DNA of 64,000 nucleotides from Variovorax sp. PAMC 28711. Its GTDB lineage: Bacteria; Pseudomonadota; Gammaproteobacteria; Burkholderiales; Burkholderiaceae_C. The stretch's first letter is position 1, and each line of letters begins with the position of its first letter. The position numbers and the translations under genes are program-made. The stretch covers positions 425,001 to 489,000 of the forward strand of contig NZ_CP014517.1 of NCBI RefSeq assembly GCF_001577265.1, in the 5' to 3' direction. Positions 57,482 to 64,000 of this stretch are shown here, in pieces. The notes under the pieces are model-generated. The model saw only the letters and a program-made list of their open reading frames with translations. It did no database searches and was not told where the DNA came from.

Positions 57482-58761
57482 TCAGGGACGCTGCATTTTG
57501 CAAGTCGTCGGCAATTCTGCGCGGGAGGCTTCGACGTTCTTGATCACGCGAAACCCGAAGCCCGACCCCTCGACGTCGAAGGGCACGCCGGGCGCGCCCT
57601 GCCGGTCCATCACGCCGACGACGAGCGGCTGCTGGAACTGATGGTCCGCGGCGCGCATCTGGCCGGTGCGGCCGCTCAGGCTGACCCGCACCTTTTCGAG
57701 CTGGAGCGCCACGGGCTGCGCCTCCACGCTGCCGGCCTGTTCGATCGCTTGCGCGAGGGCCTCGACCATGAGCTGCATGCGCATGTGCACGTAATCGTCC
57801 GACGGGTTGGGAAAGCGTTGGCGAAACGCGCGATAGAACGTGGCCGACTCCGGCGTCTGCACGTTCGGCAACCAGTCGGCCACCGCGATCACCTTGCCGA
57901 TGCCGGCCTCGCCGATGGCAGCCGGCGCGCCGAGTGCGTTGCCGTAGAACGTGTAGAACTTGCCTTCGAAGCCGACCTCGCGTGCGGCCTTCACGAGCAG
58001 CGTCAGGTCGTTGCCCCAATTGCCGGTGATCACCGCCTGCGCGCCGCTCGACTGGATCTTCACTGCATAGGGCGCGAAGTCTTTCACGCGGCCCAGCGGA
58101 TGGAGTTCGTCGCCGACGATCTGCACATCGGGACGCTGCACGCCGAGCTGCCGGCGGCTTTCGCGCAACACCGCCTGGCCGAAGCTGTAGTCCTGCCCGA
58201 TCAGGTAGACGCGCTTCACGTCGCGATCGTCCTTCACCACGTCCATGAGCGCGGCCACGCGCATGTCGGCATGGGCGTCGAAACGGAAGTGCCAGAAGCT
58301 GCAGCGCTCGTTGGTCAGCACCGGATCGACCGCCGAGTAGTTGAGGAACAGCACGCGGCGCGACGGGTCGCGCTCATTGTTCTTGTCGACCGCGTCGAGC
58401 AGCGCGGCCGCGGTCGCCGACGAGTTGCCCTGCATGACGACGCGCGCACCGTTGTCGATGGCCGAACGCAACGCCGACAGCGCCTCTTCGTTCTGGCCCT
58501 TGCTGTCGTAGCGATCGAGCTGCAGCGGCCGCGCCCCGCCGGCAACTTGATGCCGCCACGCGCGTTCACGCGTTCCACGGCCCACAGCAAATTGCGAAAG
58601 ACAGCCTCGCCGGTATTGGCGAAAGGGCCGCTCAAACTTTCGATCAGAGCGATGCGGATGGGTGCCGGGGCCTGCGCGCGCGCCGTCAACAGCACTGGCG
58701 CGCCTAGCGCCAGCGCACCGAATTTCAAGGCCCGGCGACGCCAAATAAAGGTGGAATTCAT
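57482..58761 (-). pseudogene. ABC transporter substrate-binding protein (Peripla_BP_6), frameshifted
   Basis: Periplasmic receptor of the branched-chain amino acid/urea type. From ATG 58761 a twin-arginine-like signal (FIWRRRALKFGALALGA) precedes IRIALIESLSGPFANTGEAV and GGIKLPAG. There the frame breaks. The next frame has LQLDRYDSKGQNEEALSALR and continues through RVYLIGQDYSFGQAVLRE to the stop at 57,482. Restoring one G in the GGGG run near 58,534-58,537 gives PAGARPLQLDRYDS; the gene is one base short. No permease or ATPase is adjacent. It sits 14 bases before the aminotransferase gene. Confidence 0.8.
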
Positions 58762-58887
58762 TCTCTTGAAACGGGTACCGGCGTGCCTAGATGAGGTGGC
58801 AAGCGGCACGCATGAATGGAGGGGCCGCGCAGTGTACGGGACACACGTTTCTTGTCCCCGTTGAGTTCATTGCTTCAAGGAATCACC

Positions 58888-59258
58888 ATGTTTTTCGCAC
58901 CCGCCACCCGCACCGCCCGCCTCGCCCGCGTTCCTACGATCGCAGCTTCGAGCGCTTCGTCAACGAAGCCTTCACCGGCGCCCGCCGCACCTTCGATGTC
59001 GCGCAGGACGAGACGAGCTGGATGCTCTCGCTCGACGTGCCCGGCCTGTCGCGTGAAGACCTCACCATCGGCATCGAAGGTGCCGTGGTCCGCATCGAGA
59101 GCAAGGCCGACGCCAAGCGCGCGGTGCGGGCGGCGTATGAGTTTCCGCTGGCCATCGACACCAGCGTGAGCGAAGCCAGGCTCGAGAACGGCGTGCTGAC
59201 CCTGAAGCTCGGCAAGCTGCTGCCGGTCAGCAACGTCACGCAGTTGCCGATCAACTGA
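58888..59258 (+). pseudogene. Small Hsp20/alpha-crystallin family protein, frameshifted
   Basis: Short chaperone-like protein. An AAGGA box precedes ATG 58888, giving MFFAPATRTARLAR. The next frame carries RSYDRSFERFVNEAFTG, then an alpha-crystallin core: DETSWMLSLDVPGLSREDLT, RAAYEFPLAIDTSVSEARLE and NGVLTLKLGK with the I/V-x-I/V-type edge. One base (C or G) missing near 58,937 joins them, giving about 123 aa, and the gene length is one base short. It lacks a usual long N-terminal arm. A terminator follows. Confidence 0.75.
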
Positions 59259-59274
59259 GCGTGCGCACCCGGAA

Positions 59275-59302
59275 GCCGGCGACCGACCGTCGCCGGTTTT
59301 TT
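59275..59302 (+). terminator. Terminator after the Hsp20-like gene
   Basis: CCGGCGAC pairs with GTCGCCGG around a 5-base loop and is followed by a run of six T, 17 bases past the Hsp20-like stop. Confidence 0.85.
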
Positions 59303-59315
59303 CGTTTCCGAACCG

Positions 59316-59321
59316 CACAAT
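59316..59321 (+). promoter_or_regulatory. -10-like box of the hydrolase gene at 59329
   Basis: CACAAT ends 7 bases before ATG 59329, no Shine-Dalgarno; inferred. Confidence 0.35.
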
Positions 59322-59328
59322 CGGGGCG

Positions 59329-60033
59329 ATGCGAACGCACCTCCAACGGGCCGATGGCCACACCCGCGCCGACACCCTCCTCGTGTTCTTGCCGGGTGCG
59401 TTCCTGCCGCCCGAAGCGTTCGAGCGCGAAGGCTTCGTGAGCGCAGTGCGTGAGCGCCACCTGGCGGCCGACATGCTGCTGGTCGATGCCAACGTGTCGT
59501 ACTTTCACGACCAGACCTTCGTCGAGCGGCTGAGCGCCGACGTGATCGTGCCGCAGCGTGCGGCGGGCTACCGGCAGATCTGGCTGGTCGGCATTTCCAT
59601 CGGGGGTTTCGGAGCGCTGATCCACGAATTGGCGCGACCCGGTGCGGTGGACGGCATCGTCGCGCTCGCGCCCTACCTGGGACGGCGGCCGCTCGGCGCG
59701 GCCATTCACAAGGCCGGTGGGCTGCGCGCCTGGCGGGCGCCGGAGGGTCCGCCGCCCGACGAAGAACTCGACCGCCAGCTGTGGCCCTGGCTGCAGCAAT
59801 ATGCGGCGCCGCCCGCCACGAAAAAGCTGCCACCGCTTTACCTGGGATTCGGCCTTGCCGATCGCTTCGCAGCGAACCATCGCCTGCTGGCCGATGCGTT
59901 GCCCGACGGGCGGGTGTTCACCACCGAGGGTGGCCACGACTGGCCGCAATGGTCGCGGCTCTGGCGCAAGGTGCTCGACGTGCTGCCGCTGGCTAGGACA
60001 CGGCCAGGGCCGTCATGGGCCAGCGCGGCTTGA
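59329..60033 (+). CDS. Alpha/beta hydrolase family protein
   Basis: Soluble hydrolase of 234 aa. Opens with [16 protein letters not shown] (oxyanion strand), nucleophile elbow [12 protein letters not shown] (Ser), a late Asp in [13 protein letters not shown] and a His in [11 protein letters not shown], giving a full Ser-Asp-His set. Substrate unknown. The last 41 bases overlap the end of tsaD on the other strand. Confidence 0.75.
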   Translation: MRTHLQRADGHTRADTLLVFLPGAFLPPEAFEREGFVSAVRERHLAADMLLVDANVSYFHDQTFVERLSADVIVPQRAAGYRQIWLVGISIGGFGALIHELARPGAVDGIVALAPYLGRRPLGAAIHKAGGLRAWRAPEGPPPDEELDRQLWPWLQQYAAPPATKKLPPLYLGFGLADRFAANHRLLADALPDGRVFTTEGGHDWPQWSRLWRKVLDVLPLARTRPGPSWASAA

Positions 60034-61030
60034 CGTCAAACGCATAGCGCGCCGTCGCTTGCGACAGCCCCGACTGCAGGCGCATCGCCGCGGCCATCGC
60101 GATCATGGCGCCGTTGTCGGTGCACAGATGCAGCTCGGGGTAGTGAACCCGAACCCCACGCCGGGCACAAGCCGCGTTCAGTTGCTCCCGCAGCGATTGG
60201 TTGGCACCCACGCCGCCGGCCACGACCAGGCGGTCGAGCCCGGTCTGCTCCAAGGCCTTCATCGATTTCTTCAGCAGCACTTCGACGATCGCGGCCTGCG
60301 TCGACGCTGCCAGGTCGGCCTTGCGCGCCTGCAGTTCGGGGCCGAGCTTTTTGGCTTGCGTCAGCACCGCCGTCTTCAGCCCGGCGAACGAAAAATCCAG
60401 ATCGCCGCTGTGCAGCAACGGGCGCGGCAGCTTGAACGCGGTCGCGTCGCCCGCCTCCGCCAGTTTCGCGAGCCACGGGCCGCCGGGGTACGGCAAGCCC
60501 ATCAGCTTGGCGCTCTTGTCGAAGGCTTCGCCGGCCGCGTCGTCGATGGTCTCGCCGAGCAGTTCGTAGCGGCCGACGCCGTCGACGCGCATCAGCTGGG
60601 TGTGACCGCCCGAGACCAGCAAGGCGACAAAAGGGAATTCGGGCGGGTCGATGCTCAGGAACGGCGACAGCAGATGCCCTTCGAGATGGTGCACGCCGAG
60701 CACCGGCTTGCCGAGCGACGCCCCCAGCGCGCACGCGACACCGGCGCCCACGAGCAACGCGCCCGCCAGCCCGGGCCCTTGTGTGTAGGCCACCACATCG
60801 ATGTCCTTCAGCGAACGGCCGGCGTCCGCCATGACGCTTTCGGTCAGCGGCAGTACGCGGCGGATGTGATCGCGGCTGGCCAGCTCGGGCACCACGCCGC
60901 CGTAGGCCTGGTGCATGCTGATCTGGCTGTGCAGCGCGTGCGACAGCAACACCGGCAGCGTCTGGTCATGCGACTCGACCAGCGCCACGCCGGTCTCGTC
61001 ACACGATGATTCGATTCCCAACAAGAGCAT
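59993..61030 (-). CDS. tsaD: tRNA t6A threonylcarbamoyltransferase TsaD
   Basis: Universal enzyme that transfers the threonylcarbamoyl group to A37, acting with TsaB and TsaE (tsaE is in this window). 345 aa from ATG 61030. Metal-ligand segment [10 protein letters not shown] and [11 protein letters not shown], start [16 protein letters not shown], and [16 protein letters not shown] near the C-terminus. A TACACT box 6 bases upstream and no Shine-Dalgarno suggests leaderless transcription. The 3' end overlaps the facing hydrolase gene. Confidence 0.97.
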   Translation of the reverse strand: MLLLGIESSCDETGVALVESHDQTLPVLLSHALHSQISMHQAYGGVVPELASRDHIRRVLPLTESVMADAGRSLKDIDVVAYTQGPGLAGALLVGAGVACALGASLGKPVLGVHHLEGHLLSPFLSIDPPEFPFVALLVSGGHTQLMRVDGVGRYELLGETIDDAAGEAFDKSAKLMGLPYPGGPWLAKLAEAGDATAFKLPRPLLHSGDLDFSFAGLKTAVLTQAKKLGPELQARKADLAASTQAAIVEVLLKKSMKALEQTGLDRLVVAGGVGANQSLREQLNAACARRGVRVHYPELHLCTDNGAMIAMAAAMRLQSGLSQATARYAFDVKPRWPMTALAVS

Positions 61031-61036
61031 GGGCCG

Positions 61037-61042
61037 AGTGTA
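61037..61042 (-). promoter_or_regulatory. -10-like box of tsaD
   Basis: TACACT on the minus strand ends 6 bases before the tsaD ATG; inferred leaderless start. Confidence 0.35.
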
Positions 61043-61095
61043 GGCGGCGCCCCAAAACCCCGTTTTGAGGCATGAATGTTGCTGCATGTCTTTTC

Positions 61096-62367
61096 ATGAA
61101 ATCCGGATTGAGCTTCCTCGTGGCCGCCCGCCGCTGCGAAATCGAGGAACTGGAACAACTCGCCCGCACCAGCGACCTCGTTGGCGTGATCGGCCGCCTG
61201 GTGCACGCGCTCCAGCGTGAACGCGGGCTGTCGAACGTGTTCATCGCGTCGCGCGGCCTGCGCTTTGCCGACCAGCGCGGTCAACAGATCACCGCGACCC
61301 GACAGGTCGAACAGGAAGTCCGCGCCGGTTTCGACGAGCTCGCCACGGATTCCCGCCGCGCCGGCAGCAGCGCGCGGCTTTTCAGCCGCATCGCCTGGGT
61401 GCTCCCGGGGCTCGATGCACTGCCCGAGCTGCGCCGCCGCGTCGGCGCCCTCGAACTCTCGCCCGCGCAGGCCACGGCCGCCGTGGTGAAACTCATCGCC
61501 GGCCTGCTGGCCGTGGTGTTCGAAGCGGCCGACGGCGCCACCGATCCCGAGATCTCGCGCCTGCTGGTCGCGATGTTCAACTTCATGCAAGGAAAGGAAT
61601 TCGCCGGGCAGGAGCGGGCTTTCGGTGCGGCGGCGTTCTCGCTGGGCCGCACCGACGACGCGAGCCGCCATCAGTGGCTGCACCTCATCGAATCGCAGGA
61701 GCGCTGCTTCCAGGTGTTCACCGATTTCTCGACGCCGCCGCTGCTCGCGCTCTGGCAGCACAACCAATCGGACGCGACCCTGGCCGAGCTGGAACGGTTG
61801 CGCCGCATCGGCGCCTTGCCGGTCGGCCAGACGCTCGACCCGGCGCTCAGCCAGCCCTGGTTCGATTGCTGCACCCGCCGCATCGATGCGATGAAGACGG
61901 TCGAGGAGCATCTGGCGGCCGAACTGCGCGCGGGCTGCGGCCGAAAGACCGGGCAGGCGCGTGACGAGTTGCTGAAGTACCAGCAGATCCTCGACACGCT
62001 GGAGCAGCAGTCCGATGGCGCGGTCGCTGCGTCCGACGATCTGTTCTTCGACGAGGCGGTGAGCGGCGACGCGCCCGACGCGCCCTACGGCCGTCACCTG
62101 GAGCGCTCGGTGCTCGAGATGGTCCAGCAGCAATCGCGCCGACTGCAGGCGATGAGCGAAGAGCTTGAAACCGTGCGCGCCTCGCTCAACGAACGCAAGG
62201 TGGTCGAGCGCGCCAAGGGCCTGTTGATGGCGCACCGCCGCATGACGGAAGAAGAAGCCCACAAGATGCTGCGCCAGACCGCGATGAACCAGAACCGCCG
62301 GCTCATCGACGTGGCCGAGTCGGTGCTCGCCATGGCCGACTACCTGGCCGTGGATGCGCCGCGCTGA
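61096..62367 (+). CDS. Nitrate-sensing antiterminator with NIT and ANTAR domains (NasR-like)
   Basis: Regulator of nitrate assimilation, 423 aa from ATG 61096 (ATG 61072 adds 8). The N-terminal NIT domain has VGVIGRLVHALQRERGLSNV, the conserved basic region of nitrate-binding NIT proteins, and spans to about residue 270. The C-terminal ANTAR domain begins ASLNERKVVERAKGLLMAHR and continues MTEEEAHKMLRQTAMNQNRR. In Klebsiella, NasR binds leader RNA when nitrate is present and prevents termination. Here the leader and terminator lie immediately downstream. Confidence 0.9.
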   Translation: MKSGLSFLVAARRCEIEELEQLARTSDLVGVIGRLVHALQRERGLSNVFIASRGLRFADQRGQQITATRQVEQEVRAGFDELATDSRRAGSSARLFSRIAWVLPGLDALPELRRRVGALELSPAQATAAVVKLIAGLLAVVFEAADGATDPEISRLLVAMFNFMQGKEFAGQERAFGAAAFSLGRTDDASRHQWLHLIESQERCFQVFTDFSTPPLLALWQHNQSDATLAELERLRRIGALPVGQTLDPALSQPWFDCCTRRIDAMKTVEEHLAAELRAGCGRKTGQARDELLKYQQILDTLEQQSDGAVAASDDLFFDEAVSGDAPDAPYGRHLERSVLEMVQQQSRRLQAMSEELETVRASLNERKVVERAKGLLMAHRRMTEEEAHKMLRQTAMNQNRRLIDVAESVLAMADYLAVDAPR

Positions 62368-62533
62368 ACGCGAGCGCGGACGCTTTGGTGCACCGCACAA
62401 CAATCGTGCTCTCGCTCGTCTCTCGCCCGCATGCGGCCGAAGTGCTCGCCAACTCTTACCGTCTCGCTATCTTTTTCGTGGCAATGGGGGGTGTGCATGT
62501 TGCCGGCACACAGCTTGCGGCCGTCAAGACATC

Positions 62534-62577
62534 GGACCGAGGAGGTCTGAGGCAGGCGGCACCCAATGGCGGGTGTC
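62534..62577 (+). promoter_or_regulatory. Candidate ANTAR-binding tandem hairpins in the nrt leader
   Basis: The second hairpin, 62,558-62,577, has stem GGCACCC/GGGTGTC and six-base loop AATGGC, with A at loop position 1 and G at position 4, the pattern described for ANTAR targets. A weaker first hairpin, GGACC-GAGGA-GGTCT (62,534-62,548), lies 9 bases before; its loop is not the expected form. Between this and the nrtA remnant is a strong terminator. Confidence 0.6.
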
Positions 62578-62593
62578 TCCCACCGAACTGGAC

Positions 62594-62661
62594 AAAGGCG
62601 TCCTTCGCCGCATGGGCTCGTTTTTCGACGAGCAGCCCGTGTGCGGTGAGGACGCCTTTTT
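62594..62661 (+). terminator. Leader terminator before the nrtA remnant
   Basis: AAAGGCGTCC pairs with GGACGCCTTT, enclosing further pairing of CCGCA/TGCGG, GGG/CCC and CTCG/CGAG, and is followed by five T. A long stable hairpin placed between the ANTAR-type element and the gene, as in antitermination leaders. The whole stretch 62,368-62,701 holds only this leader; I see no gene in it. Confidence 0.85.
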
Positions 62662-62701
62662 CGTCTTCCGCACTTGCCCTTTTTCAGCGGAGTTCCCCCC
62701 C

Positions 62702-62779
62702 ATGACCGATACGCAAACGACATTCAAGCTGAGCCGCCGCACCGTTTTGAAAACCGCCGCCCTCGGCGCCTGGGCATGA
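62702..62779 (+). pseudogene. NrtA-like nitrate ABC binding protein, first 25 codons only
   Basis: A GGAG-type site precedes ATG 62702. The product MTDTQTTFKLSRRTVLKTAA then LGAWA ends in TGA. The SRRTVLK twin-arginine signal, position after a NIT-ANTAR gene and leader, and lack of any mature domain fit a truncated nrtA/cmpA. The identity rests on context and the signal peptide alone; the mature domain is absent from the window. Confidence 0.6.
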
Positions 62780-62849
62780 GCAGCGCTCAGCCTCCACTGC
62801 ATCGGCATGCGCCAGTCGGCGGGCACCGCGAAGAACGCAGGTCTCATCA

Positions 62850-62960
62850 ACCTGCACCGAACTGCAGGGCGCGCTCCAGCGCATGGTGCGTGCGACCGCA
62901 CCCGAGGCCGCCAAGACCGCACCGCGAGCACGGTCATGGCCGGCTTCATGGCCGGCATAA
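62850..62960 (+). pseudogene. Possible 3' remnant of a nitrate reductase gene
   Basis: A frame reading CTELQGALQRMVRATAPEA to a stop at 62,958-62,960 resembles the Cys-x-x-Glu-Leu-x C-terminal end of assimilatory nitrate reductases. It could mark the far edge of a deletion that began in nrtA. The match is short and the upstream part is not in frame, so this is tentative. The stretch 62,780-63,007 otherwise holds no recognisable gene. Confidence 0.25.
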
Positions 62961-63007
62961 GCGAGGCCGGATTCCGGCATAACGGTTGCGGGACAATCCG
63001 CATACCC

Positions 63008-63913
63008 ATGGGAATCAGTCACTACATCAAGGAAATCGGCCGCGGCGCGCGCGGCGCGAAGCCGCTCACGCGCGAACAAGCCACCGACCTCTTCGGCCAG
63101 GTGCTGGACGGCAGCGTGACCGACCTCGAAGTCGGCGCCTTTTGCTTGGCGATGCGCATCAAGGGCGAGACGCCGGACGAGATGGCAGGATTTCTCGACG
63201 CGACCCACGCACGCCTGAACCGCTTTCCAGCCGGCGCGCAACCGCTCATCGTGCTGCCCAGCTACAACGGCGCACGCAAGCTCCCCGTGCTCACGCCGCT
63301 GCTCGCGCTGCTGATTGCGCGCGAAGGATTGCCGGTGCTGGTGCACGGCGCGGCAACCGAATCGTCGCGCGTACTCGCGTCGGGCGTGCTCGCAGCGCTC
63401 GGAATGCCCGCGCTGACCGCCGTCGACACCGTCGTCAGCGGCACGGTCGCGTTTGCACCGACCGAACTGCTCAGCACGGGCCTGAAGCGCCTCCTCGACG
63501 TGCGCCGCGTGGTCGGGCTGCGCAACCCGGCGCACAGCGTGGTCAAGCTCATGCAACCCACGGCCGGCCCGTCGATCGTGGTCGCGAGCTACACGCATCC
63601 AGAGTACGCGCAGTCGATGGCGGCGACCTTCGCGCTGATGGGCATGAGCGCTCTGCTCTCGCGCGGACTCGAAGGCGAAGTGGTGTCCGACCCGCGCCGC
63701 ACCGCGCAGATCGACGGTTTCATCCGCGGCGAGCGCATCCCCTTGCAGGCGCAGGAGGCCGGCACGCACAATGACGTCGAAGGCCTGCCGAAGGAAACCG
63801 ACATCGACACCACGGCGACCTACACACGGCGCGTGCTGGCCGGCGAGCTGCCGGTGCCGGGCGCGATCGCACAACAGGTTCGACACATCGTTCAACTGGC
63901 GGCACGGCTATGA
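63008..63913 (+). CDS. ybiB: YbiB family DNA-binding protein (anthranilate phosphoribosyltransferase-like fold)
   Basis: Protein of 301 aa related to TrpD in fold but not a Trp enzyme. E. coli YbiB binds DNA. Starts MGISHYIKEIGRGARGAK, PLTREQATDLFGQVLDGSVT, and has VLVHGAATESSRVLASGV and YTHPEYAQSMAATFALMGMS. In relatives it lies between the nitrate reductase gene and cobA, as its position here suggests. The stop overlaps cobA (ATGA). Confidence 0.85.
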   Translation: MGISHYIKEIGRGARGAKPLTREQATDLFGQVLDGSVTDLEVGAFCLAMRIKGETPDEMAGFLDATHARLNRFPAGAQPLIVLPSYNGARKLPVLTPLLALLIAREGLPVLVHGAATESSRVLASGVLAALGMPALTAVDTVVSGTVAFAPTELLSTGLKRLLDVRRVVGLRNPAHSVVKLMQPTAGPSIVVASYTHPEYAQSMAATFALMGMSALLSRGLEGEVVSDPRRTAQIDGFIRGERIPLQAQEAGTHNDVEGLPKETDIDTTATYTRRVLAGELPVPGAIAQQVRHIVQLAARL

Positions 63914-64000
63914 GCAACCTCACTTCGAACCCTGGCACCTGCACGCTGGTCGGTGCCGGCCCCGGCGACCCGGACCTGCTGACCTTGAAAGCCGTCAAGG
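63910..64000 (+). CDS. cobA: Uroporphyrinogen-III C-methyltransferase (5' end only)
   Basis: Starts ATG 63910, overlapping the ybiB stop, and runs out of the window. The visible part reads MSNLTSNPGTCTLVGAGPGD and then PDLLTLKAVK; VGAGPGDPDLLTLKA is the SAM-binding opening of SUMT enzymes. It makes precorrin-2 for sirohaem (needed by nitrite reductase) or cobalamin. The pairing with a nitrate locus favours sirohaem. Confidence 0.88.
   Translation, partial: MSNLTSNPGTCTLVGAGPGDPDLLTLKAVK

Noticed and set aside
62368..62701. Open frames in the nitrate leader
   Set aside because: Short, no ribosome-binding sites, and they run through the terminator hairpin; the region is a leader.

Overview
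The window is GC-rich bacterial chromosome, densely packed with short intergenic gaps. Bug-type solute-binding protein, DUF2818 after the nuo operon, the tpiA-secG-tRNA-Leu-nuo layout and the general protein flavour point to a beta-proteobacterium of the Comamonadaceae, most like Variovorax. This placement is recognition from memory, not a search result. It is mostly housekeeping sequence: I see no prophage, integron, IS element or CRISPR array.

Layout. 1-6 kb: xerD (cut by the window edge), a Bug protein, an AEC permease, queG, tsaE and amiC. 6-12 kb: glycine-zipper lipoprotein, DedA protein, mutL, a lipoprotein hydrolase, Bcr/CflA exporter and miaA. 12-21 kb: a LolD-like ATPase, the otnK-otnC pair, DUF1275 protein, a PLP dehydratase, a GAF protein, an FtsX-type permease and a CrtC/AttH-like protein. 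21-28 kb, minus strand: a branched-chain amino-acid ABC operon (livG, livF, two substrate-binding genes, livH, livM) ending in an SMP-30 gene. 28-33 kb: marR and a tripartite efflux operon (outer-membrane factor, EmrA, EmrB). 33-36 kb: an ABC exporter, then DUF1178, NUDIX and DUF2818 genes. 36-52 kb, minus strand: the complete 14-gene nuo operon, preceded by tpiA, secG and a tRNA-Leu(GAG). 52-59 kb: quinone oxidoreductase, pnp, rpsO, an aminotransferase, an ABC substrate-binding gene and a small Hsp20-like gene. 59-64 kb: a hydrolase, tsaD, a NIT-ANTAR nitrate regulator with a target leader, a scar where a nitrate-assimilation operon would be expected, ybiB, and the start of cobA.

Three observations stand out. 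First, the nitrate regulator and its leader (ANTAR-type hairpin plus a strong terminator) now precede only the first 25 codons of an nrtA-like gene, followed about 230 bases later by ybiB and cobA; the operon they should control is missing. Second, six genes (queG, amiC, two hydrolase/chaperone genes and two ABC binding-protein genes) each carry an apparent single-base G/C loss. Their shared form suggests either homopolymer sequencing error or real recent decay. Third, at least ten genes have a -10-like hexamer 6-7 bases before the start codon and no Shine-Dalgarno sequence, the arrangement of leaderless transcripts.

tRNA modification (miaA, queG, tsaE, tsaD), respiration (nuo) and RNA turnover (pnp-rpsO) are the main cellular themes.
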